Assembly (NCBI RefSeq): GCF_025136295.1
Contig: NZ_CP062788.1
Span: 1,240,001-1,304,000 of the forward strand
DNA length: 64,000 nucleotides
Reading direction: 5' to 3'
Source: Aestuariispira ectoiniformans
GTDB lineage: Bacteria; Pseudomonadota; Alphaproteobacteria; UBA8366; Aestuariispiraceae
Position 1 is the stretch's first letter; each line of letters starts with the position of its first letter. Position numbers and translations under genes: made by a program. This document shows positions 16,986 through 24,482 of the stretch, one piece after another. Under the pieces are notes generated by a model. That model saw only the letters and a program-made list of their open reading frames with translations. It was not told where the DNA came from and made no database searches.

Positions 16986-17164
16986 TTTTGTTTCCCACTG
17001 GTCTCAATTATTTCATCTTTTGCGACAGTTTATGTCTTTAAAACTTAATATATTGTTATGTAGCTTTTTAAATGACGCGTTGGGTTATGTGGCGTGTGAA
17101 TTCGGTGAGAAATTGGAACGTGATTTGCATTGATATTTTCAAAACCAAGAAAATGAACTGATTG

Positions 17165-17211
17165 CTCTCACAGCCGCCTGGTGCCGAGGAGAGGGCCGTA
17201 GAAACGGCCTT
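17165..17211 (+). other. Structured leader upstream of the glycosyltransferase-like gene
   Basis: CTCTC (17165-17169) can pair with GAGAG (17189-17193). A second hairpin, GGCCGT (17194-17199), AGAA loop, ACGGCC (17204-17209), stacks directly beside it, ending 23 bases before the start codon. No known riboswitch class was recognised. The rest of the 16986-17233 gap is AT-rich and holds nothing else I can support. Confidence 0.35.
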
Positions 17212-17233
17212 GCGATTTTGCACAGGGGTGGAA

Positions 17234-17830
17234 ATGTCCAACCAAGCCAGAAAGTCAGTAAAAAGTAAGCCGTCTCTTGGAGTTATTCTCCCGACCCTGA
17301 ACGATGAACAGGCGTTGCCACAGGTCCTGCAGGGCCTGCGGGAGGCTGCCTGTCTGTTTGAGCTGGATGTCATTGTTGCCGATGGCGGTTCTACCGACTG
17401 CACGGTAGATATTGCCCAGCGACATGATGCACGCGTTCTTGAGGCCGAAGGCGGATGGCAGGCACAGGTTGCTGCTGGCTGCCGCATGCTGTGGGGGCAA
17501 TGGGTTATGATTCTGGGCGGTAACGTTGTTTTTCGTCCGGGGTGGTCGACGAACCTGCGCCTTTTCGTCGATGCGACGGGAGAGTATGAATTCGCCGCGC
17601 ATGGGCGTTCACAGGATCAGGTGCGCGGGCCCTTTGGCTTTCTGCATGCTGTTCCTGCGTCGCATGTGGGGTTGGTGCTGCGGCGGTCCCAATTGGAAAC
17701 CCTGTTGCAAAGGAAGCGGCCCGGCACCCTGACCGATGCCAATCTGATTGATCAGCTTGACCGCAAACGCCTCATCCAACTGCCCTATATCCTGCATGCA
17801 GTGGTTGATGAGCAGGCGGATGCGGCCTAG
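17234..17830 (+). CDS. Glycosyltransferase family 2-like protein without a DxD motif
   Basis: The 198-residue protein begins with a GT2 fold: GVILPTLNDEQALPQVL near residue 15 and VIVADGGSTDCTVDIA near residue 48, which normally bind the nucleotide of an NDP-sugar. Where relatives carry the metal-binding HADT-type DxD, this one reads MILGGNVVFRPG, so the metal site appears lost. It is also short. It may be a non-catalytic relative or use a different mechanism. ATG 17234 follows AGGGGTGG. No partner genes are close: the neighbours are a divergent chemoreceptor and a convergent hydantoinase gene. Confidence 0.72.
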   Translation: MSNQARKSVKSKPSLGVILPTLNDEQALPQVLQGLREAACLFELDVIVADGGSTDCTVDIAQRHDARVLEAEGGWQAQVAAGCRMLWGQWVMILGGNVVFRPGWSTNLRLFVDATGEYEFAAHGRSQDQVRGPFGFLHAVPASHVGLVLRRSQLETLLQRKRPGTLTDANLIDQLDRKRLIQLPYILHAVVDEQADAA

Positions 17831-17846
17831 CGATCACATTTAAATA

Positions 17847-19868
17847 TCAATCCGTTGCCAGCCGTGGCCGACCATGGGCGGTTGCCGTTACCGATCCTTC
17901 GATAAAGATCGGTCGAGGGCCGTTCCCCGTGGTCATCCGGCGTTCTTCCTGGGTGTTGATATGGATATCTATCGCGCCTGCCTCCACGGCAAGATTGTTG
18001 GCTTGCGCCTCGGCCAGGCTACGGGCGTGAACAAAGGCCTCGTCCAGGTTGGTGAAGTCGCGGATATTGTCCGCATCATGCACGCGGAAGCGCATATCGT
18101 CCGGGGCGGTGATCAGGATATGGGCGCGCTGGCTGACACCACCGGCAACCGCACCGACGGCGTTGGAGACATGGGCGAATTCGGGCTGCACATAGGTTGT
18201 GTTCAGGCGGGTGGCCACATCGGCGTAATAGGTCGCCGCAGGCGCGCCGATCCCGATCAGCGGATGACCAAGGCGCAATGAAAAACGCAGCAGGTTACCG
18301 GCATTGCTTTTCTCATCGCCCAACGCGGTGCGGATCATCTTTTTGGCAAGGCCCTGACCCTGCTCTGCGGTCTGGCCGAATTCATCGTCCAGAATGGCGT
18401 CTACAAGCGCCTCTCCGGTCTGCAGGATCACCTGTTCGCGCACCTGTTCTGCAAAGTCTCTGGCGTCCTTGGCGCAAGGCTGGTTCGGGCGGCGCTCGCT
18501 GCGCGCCCAGATCTCTGCGCCAAGCCGGGCGGCCTCAATGTCCCAGGCGTCATGCAGGCCAAGCACGTGGGCGGCATCCGACGGGCTGAAGGCGCTGATG
18601 ATCACCAAACCGCGGTCCACCAGACGGCGAAGCGGTTGTTCCGGCATATGCCGCCCCAACAGAACCTCCAATGCAACGGGGCCACCGGACAGCTTGTCCC
18701 AGATAGCCCTTTCACTGGAGGACAGTCTGGCGACACCAGCCTCGTCCAACCCGCGCAGGCAAAGGGCGAAACGTCCGTCGTAGGTCTTGGACCAGCCACG
18801 TTTCAACTGTTCCTGCAGGACAGGCACCACAAGATCGGGGTGCTCGTAGGACAAAAGGGATAAAGGTACCACGCGGCGTGGCCCTGCCACCAGTTCCTTA
18901 TGATCGTTCAGGCGGATTTCACTGTCGCCGCCCAGGCCCACGGTATGCACCTCGACCGCCTCGACCATGGTCCGGTGGCCGTTGACGACCGCGCCGTCCT
19001 TGTTCAGGACCGGTTGGCCGTCTTTCAGCAGGGCGATATCGGTTGTGGTGCCGCCCATGTCGGAGACCACCATGTCTTTCTCCGAGGCCTGATATTGTGC
19101 GCCGACAACACTGGCGGCCGGGCCGGAGAGGATGGTCTCCACCGGTCGCCGCAGTGCGGTTTCGGCAGAAATCAGGGAGCCGTCGCCTTTGACCACCATA
19201 AGCGGACAATCCAGCCCCAGGTCCTTCTGGAAGCCTTCGACGGCCAGAACCAGATGCTGGATCAGGGGAACCAGCCGGGCATTCAGGACGGCGGTCAGGG
19301 CGCGGCGCGGGGCGTCCAGGCTGCTGCTCAGTTCATAGGAACAGGTGACCGGCAGGTCGCATTCCTCGAAAATGATCTCGCGCACGCGTTTTTCGTGGGA
19401 CGGGTTGCGTACGGCGAAATAGCCGGCGACCGCAAAGGCGCTGACCTGTTTGGCGGCCTGGCGGATTGCCTCACGGACCTGATCCTCGTCGAGCGGTTCT
19501 TTTTCCGCGCCGGAGGCGCTATGTCCGCCATTCAAAAAGAGGACGGGGTCGCTGCCCATGACCTGCTTCAGGCCCGCACGTTCCAGCGTGGCAGCAGGTT
19601 GTCCGATCAGGACGAGGCCGACGGCGCCGCCATGGCTTTCGACAATGGCGTTGGTTGCGAGCGTTGTGGAAATCGATACCAGTTTGATATCGCTGGCCTG
19701 GAGATCCGGGGCGGCACTCAGGACATTGCGCGCGGCCTTATGCAGGCCGATGGACAGGTCGTGTTTGGTGGTCAGCGCCTTGGCGGCCTGCAACACGCCC
19801 TTGTCTTCGTCAAACAGCACGGCGTCGGTGAAAGTGCCGCCAGTATCAATGCCCAGGAGAATGCTCAT
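17847..19868 (-). CDS. Hydantoinase/oxoprolinase family protein, A subunit type
   Basis: The 673-residue protein is a HyuA/AcxA-type ATPase subunit of the hydantoinase, 5-oxoprolinase and acetophenone carboxylase families. It carries the actin-fold phosphate loops GIDTGGTFTDAVLFD at residues 6-20 and VSDMGGTTTDIALL near residue 270, plus a long C-terminal domain. Family enzymes use ATP to open cyclic amides or to carboxylate ketones, normally together with a HyuB-type subunit. No HyuB gene is in this window, so either it works alone or with a distant partner. The substrate is unknown. It is monocistronic, next to a DHH-phosphoesterase gene on the same strand. Confidence 0.88.
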   Translation of the reverse strand: MSILLGIDTGGTFTDAVLFDEDKGVLQAAKALTTKHDLSIGLHKAARNVLSAAPDLQASDIKLVSISTTLATNAIVESHGGAVGLVLIGQPAATLERAGLKQVMGSDPVLFLNGGHSASGAEKEPLDEDQVREAIRQAAKQVSAFAVAGYFAVRNPSHEKRVREIIFEECDLPVTCSYELSSSLDAPRRALTAVLNARLVPLIQHLVLAVEGFQKDLGLDCPLMVVKGDGSLISAETALRRPVETILSGPAASVVGAQYQASEKDMVVSDMGGTTTDIALLKDGQPVLNKDGAVVNGHRTMVEAVEVHTVGLGGDSEIRLNDHKELVAGPRRVVPLSLLSYEHPDLVVPVLQEQLKRGWSKTYDGRFALCLRGLDEAGVARLSSSERAIWDKLSGGPVALEVLLGRHMPEQPLRRLVDRGLVIISAFSPSDAAHVLGLHDAWDIEAARLGAEIWARSERRPNQPCAKDARDFAEQVREQVILQTGEALVDAILDDEFGQTAEQGQGLAKKMIRTALGDEKSNAGNLLRFSLRLGHPLIGIGAPAATYYADVATRLNTTYVQPEFAHVSNAVGAVAGGVSQRAHILITAPDDMRFRVHDADNIRDFTNLDEAFVHARSLAEAQANNLAVEAGAIDIHINTQEERRMTTGNGPRPIFIEGSVTATAHGRPRLATD

Positions 19869-19987
19869 GGCTTATGCCCGTTCTTATAATCTAACCCATC
19901 TGCCAATTAGGCCGAGACGGGATTATGCGCAAGCGGATTTGCGCCGGGAAATTATCTATTTCCGTGGGAGAAGAGGCGTGATGGCTG

Positions 19988-20920
19988 TTAGCCGTCCATC
20001 GTGATGCGACCGGTCAATGCCATGCGAACCTTTTCGGCCTGCTGATTGGCGACCTGGCACGAGCCTGCACCCAGATGGCCGCCGCCGTGGAAGGCGAGGC
20101 AAAGCTCGCCGACATTGGTGCGGGAGCTGCGGTTGAAGATGGATTTACCGATGGCGAATGTGGTGTTGGAGTTATCCTTGCCGTTCAGGATATGCATGGA
20201 AATATTGCATTCCGGGAACAGCGTGTAGATCAGGAACCGGTTGCCCGGCCAGATTATTTCCTGATCACGCAGGTCGATCTGCACCAGATTTCCTTCTATA
20301 CGGGCGCATTTGCGTATCTGCTCAATGCATCTGCCCTGGGTCTCATGAAAGAAAGTGACCCGTTCTTTCACGTCCGGATGTTCCAGGATTTCCTCGATTG
20401 AATGGTCCTGGCAGAGGTCGATCAGTTTCAGCATCAGCTTGCGGTTGGAAATCCGGAATTTCCTGAAGCGCCCCAGCCCGGTGCGCGCATCCATGATGTA
20501 ATTCAACAGCATCCAGCCCTGCGGGTTCAGGACATCTTTCCGGGAAAGCTGGGCGGAATCGCATTTGTCGACCGCGCAAAGCAGGTCTGTATCAACATGC
20601 GGGAAAACGTCGTTGGCGCCATAATAATTATAGACGACCCGTGCAGCCGAAGGCGCTTCCGGGTCCAGGATGTGATTGGGGCGCTTGCCGATACGCACCG
20701 CTTCGGAATGGTGGTGGTCGAAGGCGAGATAAACACCCTTCACATAGGGCAGATTGGTTGTGATATCCGCACCGTTGAGGGGGACTTTGCCGTCCTGCAT
20801 GTCCTTGGGATGGGTGAATTCGATCTCGTCGATCATGTCCAGTTCCCGGAGGAGCACCGCGCAGACCAGGCCGTCGAAGTCGCTGCGCGTCAAAAGACGG
20901 TATTTACCGCGCTGGCCCAT
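19988..20920 (-). CDS. DHH family phosphoesterase
   Basis: The 310-residue cytoplasmic protein has the DHH superfamily motifs. LLTRSDFDGLVCAVLL near residue 9 holds the first metal-binding aspartates. AFDHHHSEAV near residue 68 is the DHH motif. DKCDSAQ near residue 119 holds a further Asp. GGGHLGAGS near residue 283 is the DHHA1 substrate-binding motif. Members are phosphodiesterases or pyrophosphatases acting on nanoRNA, c-di-nucleotides or polyphosphate. This subgroup is often labelled exopolyphosphatase-like without proof. The gene is transcribed from the 239-base region shared with the divergent aspartoacylase-type gene. Substrate unknown. Confidence 0.87.
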   Translation of the reverse strand: MGQRGKYRLLTRSDFDGLVCAVLLRELDMIDEIEFTHPKDMQDGKVPLNGADITTNLPYVKGVYLAFDHHHSEAVRIGKRPNHILDPEAPSAARVVYNYYGANDVFPHVDTDLLCAVDKCDSAQLSRKDVLNPQGWMLLNYIMDARTGLGRFRKFRISNRKLMLKLIDLCQDHSIEEILEHPDVKERVTFFHETQGRCIEQIRKCARIEGNLVQIDLRDQEIIWPGNRFLIYTLFPECNISMHILNGKDNSNTTFAIGKSIFNRSSRTNVGELCLAFHGGGHLGAGSCQVANQQAEKVRMALTGRITMDG

Positions 20921-21159
20921 TCAAAATCACCTCCATTACAACGGACATACGGTGTCAGGGTATTGCCTGTTAAAGTTTTTTCTATTTTACGGCGTAATTC
21001 TTACTGAATGGTTACCCGTAACGTCAGTATTTGTGCGGGTTTGGTAGCTACTTACCGTTCTTGTCAAAAGTCTTTTCCCGGCGGGGAACTTGTCCTAAGG
21101 AGGGGAGGGAACTATCACTCAAAAAAAACTGATCATATTGTATCGAAGGGGTTAGAGGC

Positions 21160-22302
21160 ATGGCACGGCAAACAGACAGGATTGATCTGGCGTCTTCAGC
21201 ACCGGGCACAAACCGTCACTTGCTTGTCCACTGCTATGGCAAACCGGGGTCGGGGCCCAAAGCCTATCTGCAGGCTGCCCTTCACGCCGACGAATGGCCC
21301 GGCATCATGGCGGTCCATCATCTGCTGCCGCTTCTGGATGCGGCTGATGCAAAAGGCCTGATCAAAGGTGAGATCGTTGTTGTGCCCTACGCCAATCCGA
21401 TCGGGATGGATCAACGTATCGGCGACCACGTGCCGGGCCGTTATGCCTTTGATGGCAGCGGTAACTATAACCGGAACTGGGCGGATCTGGTCGGCGGGGC
21501 GGCCCCGCGGATCAAGGGCAGGCTGATCGGGGATGCGGCGCAGGATGTGGAAACCGTCCGCGCGGCTTTCCGTGAGGTTGTCGCCAGTCAGGATGCGCGG
21601 TCGGAGGTGGCACAGCTTCGCAAGGTTCTCATGGGTCTGTCCTGCGACGCCGATTACGTTCTGGACCTGCATTGCGACGGCGAGGCGACAATGCATATCT
21701 ATGCGAATGACCGTCATCGCGATATCGCCACAGAGCTTTGCCTCGATATGGACAGCCCGGTTCTGCTGATCGAAACCACCGCAGGCGGCGGGCCTTTCGA
21801 TGAGGCGAATTCCTCTCCCTGGTGGCGGTTGGGTGACGAGCTGGACGAGGCAAAGGACCTGCCTCATGCCTGTTTTGCCACGACGGTTGAATTCCGGGGG
21901 CGGCAGGATGTCAGCGATGACTTCGGTGCCAAGGATGCTGCCGGGCTCTACAGCTTTCTTTGCCGTCGGGGCGTGATCGACGATGTGGTTAAGCCGCAGC
22001 GCGATGAAACCTTCACGGCCTTCCTGCATGAAACCGATGTGATGCATGCGCCGAAGGCCGGTTTCGTCAGCTATGCACTGGAAGTGGGGACGCAGGTGAA
22101 GGCTGGGGACCTGATTGCTACGATTATTGATCCCGTGGCCGCTGACCCGGCTGAGGCACGGACGGAGCTGCGCGCCCGAACCGACGGCATTTTCTTCGCC
22201 CGCGTCGATACCCGCCTCGCGGCCCCCGGCGTAACCATTGCCAAGGTCGCAGGCAAAACACCGCTCGCCCATCGCAAGGAAGGCGCGTTGCTGGAGGCGT
22301 AA
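21160..22302 (+). CDS. Succinylglutamate desuccinylase/aspartoacylase (M14-like) family protein
   Basis: The 380-residue protein belongs to the AstE/AspA zinc hydrolase family. The zinc motif HADEWPG is near residue 44, LDLHCDGEATMHIY near residue 169 holds the second zinc histidine, and TVEFRGRQD near residue 244 supplies the catalytic glutamate. The C-terminal domain (about 285-375) is a biotinyl-like beta fold common in this branch. Enzymes cut N-acyl amino acids or related amides, and some family branches act on other small amides; the substrate is unknown. The gene has its own promoter region, which includes the palindrome GTTACCCGTAAC at about 21009. It is followed by the GIY-YIG repeat element. 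Confidence 0.86.
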   Translation: MARQTDRIDLASSAPGTNRHLLVHCYGKPGSGPKAYLQAALHADEWPGIMAVHHLLPLLDAADAKGLIKGEIVVVPYANPIGMDQRIGDHVPGRYAFDGSGNYNRNWADLVGGAAPRIKGRLIGDAAQDVETVRAAFREVVASQDARSEVAQLRKVLMGLSCDADYVLDLHCDGEATMHIYANDRHRDIATELCLDMDSPVLLIETTAGGGPFDEANSSPWWRLGDELDEAKDLPHACFATTVEFRGRQDVSDDFGAKDAAGLYSFLCRRGVIDDVVKPQRDETFTAFLHETDVMHAPKAGFVSYALEVGTQVKAGDLIATIIDPVAADPAEARTELRARTDGIFFARVDTRLAAPGVTIAKVAGKTPLAHRKEGALLEA

Positions 22303-22331
22303 AAACCACCCTTGGCCTCCAATACCTAACC

Positions 22332-22363
22332 GTCATGGCCGTGCTTGACACGGCCACCTACGA
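22332..22363 (+). repeat. Hairpin repeat unit, left side of the GIY-YIG element
   Basis: GTCAT, stem GGCCGTG, loop CTTGA, stem CACGGCC, then ACCTACGA. The same loop and flanks occur in the other units of the window, with different stem letters. Confidence 0.8.
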
Positions 22364-22381
22364 AGAGGGGACGGGCGGGAC

Positions 22382-22669
22382 ATGCAAGGTGGGTGGGTTT
22401 ACATCGTAACCAATAGGCCTAATGGCACACTTTATGTGGGTGTGACGAGTGACCTCAAAAAACGCGTATTCGAACATCGTGCGGGGGTGATGGCAGGTTT
22501 TACTAAGAGATATGGATTGAAGCGCTTAGTTTACTATGCAGCTTTTGGGGATATCCAATCTGCCATTCAGCGAGAGAAGAATATAAAACACTGGCCGCGT
22601 GCCTGGAAGGTTCGTCTCATCTTGATGGCTAATCCGGCATGGGATGATCTTTACCACAAGCTATTTTAA
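22382..22669 (+). CDS. Small GIY-YIG endonuclease family protein
   Basis: The 95-residue protein is a single GIY-YIG domain. WVYIVTNRPNGTLYVGVTSD (residues 5-24) holds both halves of the motif, in the VYI/YVG form. KKRVFEHRAG carries the catalytic Arg and a conserved His, FTKRYGLKRLVYY follows, and AIQREKNIKHWPRAWK holds the metal-binding glutamate. All expected catalytic residues are present, so it should be an active nuclease. Members of this short family are usually annotated only as putative endonucleases. The gene is GC-poor compared with its surroundings and is tightly bracketed by inverted hairpin repeats, which suggests that the repeats are its substrate or its vehicle. Confidence 0.93.
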   Translation: MQGGWVYIVTNRPNGTLYVGVTSDLKKRVFEHRAGVMAGFTKRYGLKRLVYYAAFGDIQSAIQREKNIKHWPRAWKVRLILMANPAWDDLYHKLF

Positions 22670-22670
22670 T

Positions 22671-22702
22671 CCGTGGGTGGCCGGATCAAGTCCGGCCATG
22701 AC
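22671..22702 (-). repeat. Hairpin repeat unit, right side of the GIY-YIG element
   Basis: Read on the minus strand: GTCAT, stem GGCCGGA, loop CTTGA, stem TCCGGCC, then ACCCACGG. It is inverted relative to the unit at 22332-22363 and starts one base after the GIY-YIG stop codon. Confidence 0.8.
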
Positions 22703-22742
22703 GAGGTTATATCTCCCTTTACCCAATTCCAAGTTCCACAAC

Positions 22743-22756
22743 TTGATCCCAATCAA
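22743..22756 (+). promoter_or_regulatory. FNR/Anr/FixK-type box upstream of ubiTUV
   Basis: TTGAT-CCCA-ATCAA is a perfect match to the FNR-family consensus TTGAT-N4-ATCAA. Its centre at 22749.5 would be near -41.5 of a start site around 22791, with a -10-like CATAGA at 22780-22785, the layout of a class II activated promoter. It lies 64 bases upstream of ubiT, whose operon makes ubiquinone without oxygen. Confidence 0.75.
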
Positions 22757-22820
22757 AGCCATGGAGGTGCCTGACAGGGCATAGAGGGGAACTTACTCCC
22801 TTCTTCTGACAGGTGCCTTC

Positions 22821-23486
22821 ATGTTCAAACACGGCGATATTCCGCCGCCCTTGTCTCCGGCCTTGCTGGCGGGGCTGGTCCTGCGGCCGGTTCCCCCCCG
22901 GTTGATGCAGCCGGTTTTTTCTGAGGTCATGCGGCGTGTGTCACGGCGCTATCGATCCGTATTTGACCGTGTGGCGGGTGATGGCCCAAAGCAGTTTCTG
23001 ATTGATCCCGTTGACCTGCCATTTGTTTTCCTTCTGTCCGTTGGCAACGACGAACCGGGGCTGACCCTGCTGCGTGACGGGGCGGATGTGCAGGCGGTGG
23101 CGGCGATCCGCGGGCCGATTGCGGCGCTTTTGGCGCTGCTGGAAGGGAAGATTGATGGGGATGCCCTGTTCTTTTCCCGTGTGTTGACAATTGAAGGCGA
23201 TACGGGGGCGGTGCTGGCCCTGCGGAATTCCGTGGACGGGGCGGAGATCGACCTGAGGCGCGACGTGATGGAGGAATTGGGGCCGTTCGCAGGGCCTGCA
23301 CGTCATGTTGTCAGCCATATGGAGCGCGTCTGGACGCGCCTTGAGCAGGATATGCAGCTTCTGTCGTCTGCGCTGCTGGCACCGGTCCATAAGCGGCTGG
23401 ACCAGCAGGAGGTCAAGCTGCGGCGGCTGACAGAAGAATCCACGCAAACACGAAAAGTAAACAGGAAGAGGGGGGCTGTGGCGTGA
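22821..23486 (+). CDS. ubiT: UbiT, SCP2-domain accessory factor for O2-independent ubiquinone synthesis
   Basis: The 221-residue protein has an SCP2 sterol-carrier-like domain at about residues 35-140, which in UbiT binds the polyprenyl intermediates of ubiquinone synthesis. The usual N-terminal proline-rich start and a domain segment with DLPFVFLLSVGND are visible. A basic, charged tail follows. It is identified mainly by family resemblance plus operon order: UbiU and UbiV follow directly, and its stop overlaps the ubiU start (GTGA). The operon lies behind a perfect FNR box, consistent with use under low oxygen. The protein is expected to be cytoplasmic or loosely membrane-bound. Confidence 0.88.
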   Translation: MFKHGDIPPPLSPALLAGLVLRPVPPRLMQPVFSEVMRRVSRRYRSVFDRVAGDGPKQFLIDPVDLPFVFLLSVGNDEPGLTLLRDGADVQAVAAIRGPIAALLALLEGKIDGDALFFSRVLTIEGDTGAVLALRNSVDGAEIDLRRDVMEELGPFAGPARHVVSHMERVWTRLEQDMQLLSSALLAPVHKRLDQQEVKLRRLTEESTQTRKVNRKRGAVA

Positions 23487-24472
23487 CCAAGGTTCTGGAA
23501 CTGGTCTGCCCCGCGGGCACACCTGCGGCGCTGCGGGCAGCGGTGGATGCCGGTGCCGATGTTGTTTATGTGGGCTTTCGCGATGAAACCAACGCCCGCA
23601 ACTTTCCCGGTCTGAATTTCAGCCGTGAGGAATTGCGCGAAGGCGTTGCCTATGCCCATTCAAAAGGCGCACATGTTTATGTGGCGATCAACACCTTCCC
23701 CAAGGCGGGCAATCTGGAGCCATGGTATAAGGCGGTGGATGATGCGGCGGAAATTGGTGTCAATGCGGTGATTTTGGCCGATATCGGGCTGGTGGATTAC
23801 GCCAAACGCAATCACCCGGACCTGCGCCGTCATTTGTCCGTCCAGGCCTCTGCCTCCAACCCGGAATCAATCCGCTTTTATACGGAAGCCTTCGATGTAA
23901 AGCGCGTGGTGTTGCCGCGCGTGCTAACCCTGCCGGAAATCCGGGCGCTGAATAAGGAAATCGACGTTGAGACGGAGGTCTTCGTTTTCGGTGGCCTTTG
24001 CGTGATGGCGGAAGGACGTTGCGCGTTGTCCTCCTACGCCACCGGTGAAAGCCCCAATATGAACGGTGTCTGCTCCCCGGCCAGCCATGTACGCTATGAG
24101 GACGAGGGCGACCGGCTGGTCTCGCGTCTGGGAGAGTTCACAATCAATGCCTTCAACCCGGATGAACCTGCGGGCTATCCGACGCTTTGCAAGGGGCGAT
24201 TCAAGACCGAGGGCAGAACATCCTACCTGTTTGAAGAACCCACCAGCCTGAACGCCATGGAACTGTTGCCCGACCTGATGGAAGTCGGCGTAACCGCGCT
24301 GAAAATCGAAGGGCGTCAGCGTGGCAAAGCCTATATTGCGCAGGTTGTGGCCGCTTTCCGGGCGGCGGTGGATGCTGCCGCCGAAGGGCGTCCTATTCCC
24401 ATTGGCGGTCTGGATGCAATCACGGAAGGGCAGCGCAAGACGTCCGGTGCCTATGAGAAACGCTGGCGGTAA
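23483..24472 (+). CDS. ubiU: UbiU, U32-family subunit of the O2-independent ubiquinone hydroxylase
   Basis: The 329-residue protein is a U32-peptidase-like protein. It begins ELVCPAGTPAALRAAVDAGA and continues with DVVYVGFRDETNARNF, as in UbiU. The cysteines that hold the 4Fe-4S cluster in UbiU match CVMAEGRC near residue 173, NGVCSP near residue 195, and YPTLCKGRF near residue 234. With UbiV it forms the complex that hydroxylates the ubiquinone ring without O2, taking oxygen from prephenate in the E. coli work. GTG 23483 is used, overlapping the ubiT stop. The next gene, ubiV, starts 10 bases after its stop. Confidence 0.95.
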   Translation: MTKVLELVCPAGTPAALRAAVDAGADVVYVGFRDETNARNFPGLNFSREELREGVAYAHSKGAHVYVAINTFPKAGNLEPWYKAVDDAAEIGVNAVILADIGLVDYAKRNHPDLRRHLSVQASASNPESIRFYTEAFDVKRVVLPRVLTLPEIRALNKEIDVETEVFVFGGLCVMAEGRCALSSYATGESPNMNGVCSPASHVRYEDEGDRLVSRLGEFTINAFNPDEPAGYPTLCKGRFKTEGRTSYLFEEPTSLNAMELLPDLMEVGVTALKIEGRQRGKAYIAQVVAAFRAAVDAAAEGRPIPIGGLDAITEGQRKTSGAYEKRWR

Positions 24473-24482
24473 GGAACACATC

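Larger units (their letters stand above)
22332..22702. mobile_element. Putative mini-element: GIY-YIG gene enclosed by inverted hairpin repeats
   Basis: A 371-bp unit is bounded by a 32-base hairpin repeat at 22332-22363 and its inverted copy at 22671-22702. The GIY-YIG coding sequence starts 18 bases inside the left repeat and ends one base before the right one, so repeats and gene fit like termini and cargo. The repeats agree at about 26 of 31 positions. Four of the differences are paired stem changes (GTG/CAC against GGA/TCC) that keep the hairpin. The gene is clearly poorer in GC than its neighbours. Gene-less inverted pairs of the same repeat occur at 4848-4961 and 48500-48614. Mobility is inferred; no target duplication is evident. 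Confidence 0.6.

Noticed and set aside
22332-22702. Homing-endonuclease intron explanation for the GIY-YIG gene
   Set aside because: The gene is in an intergenic region, not inside a host gene or intron, and is flanked by inverted hairpins rather than intron structure.
24321-24482. Longer start for UbiV at 24321
   Set aside because: It would overlap the end of ubiU by about 150 bases; the ATG at 24483 matches the family N-terminus and has AAGGAAC upstream.
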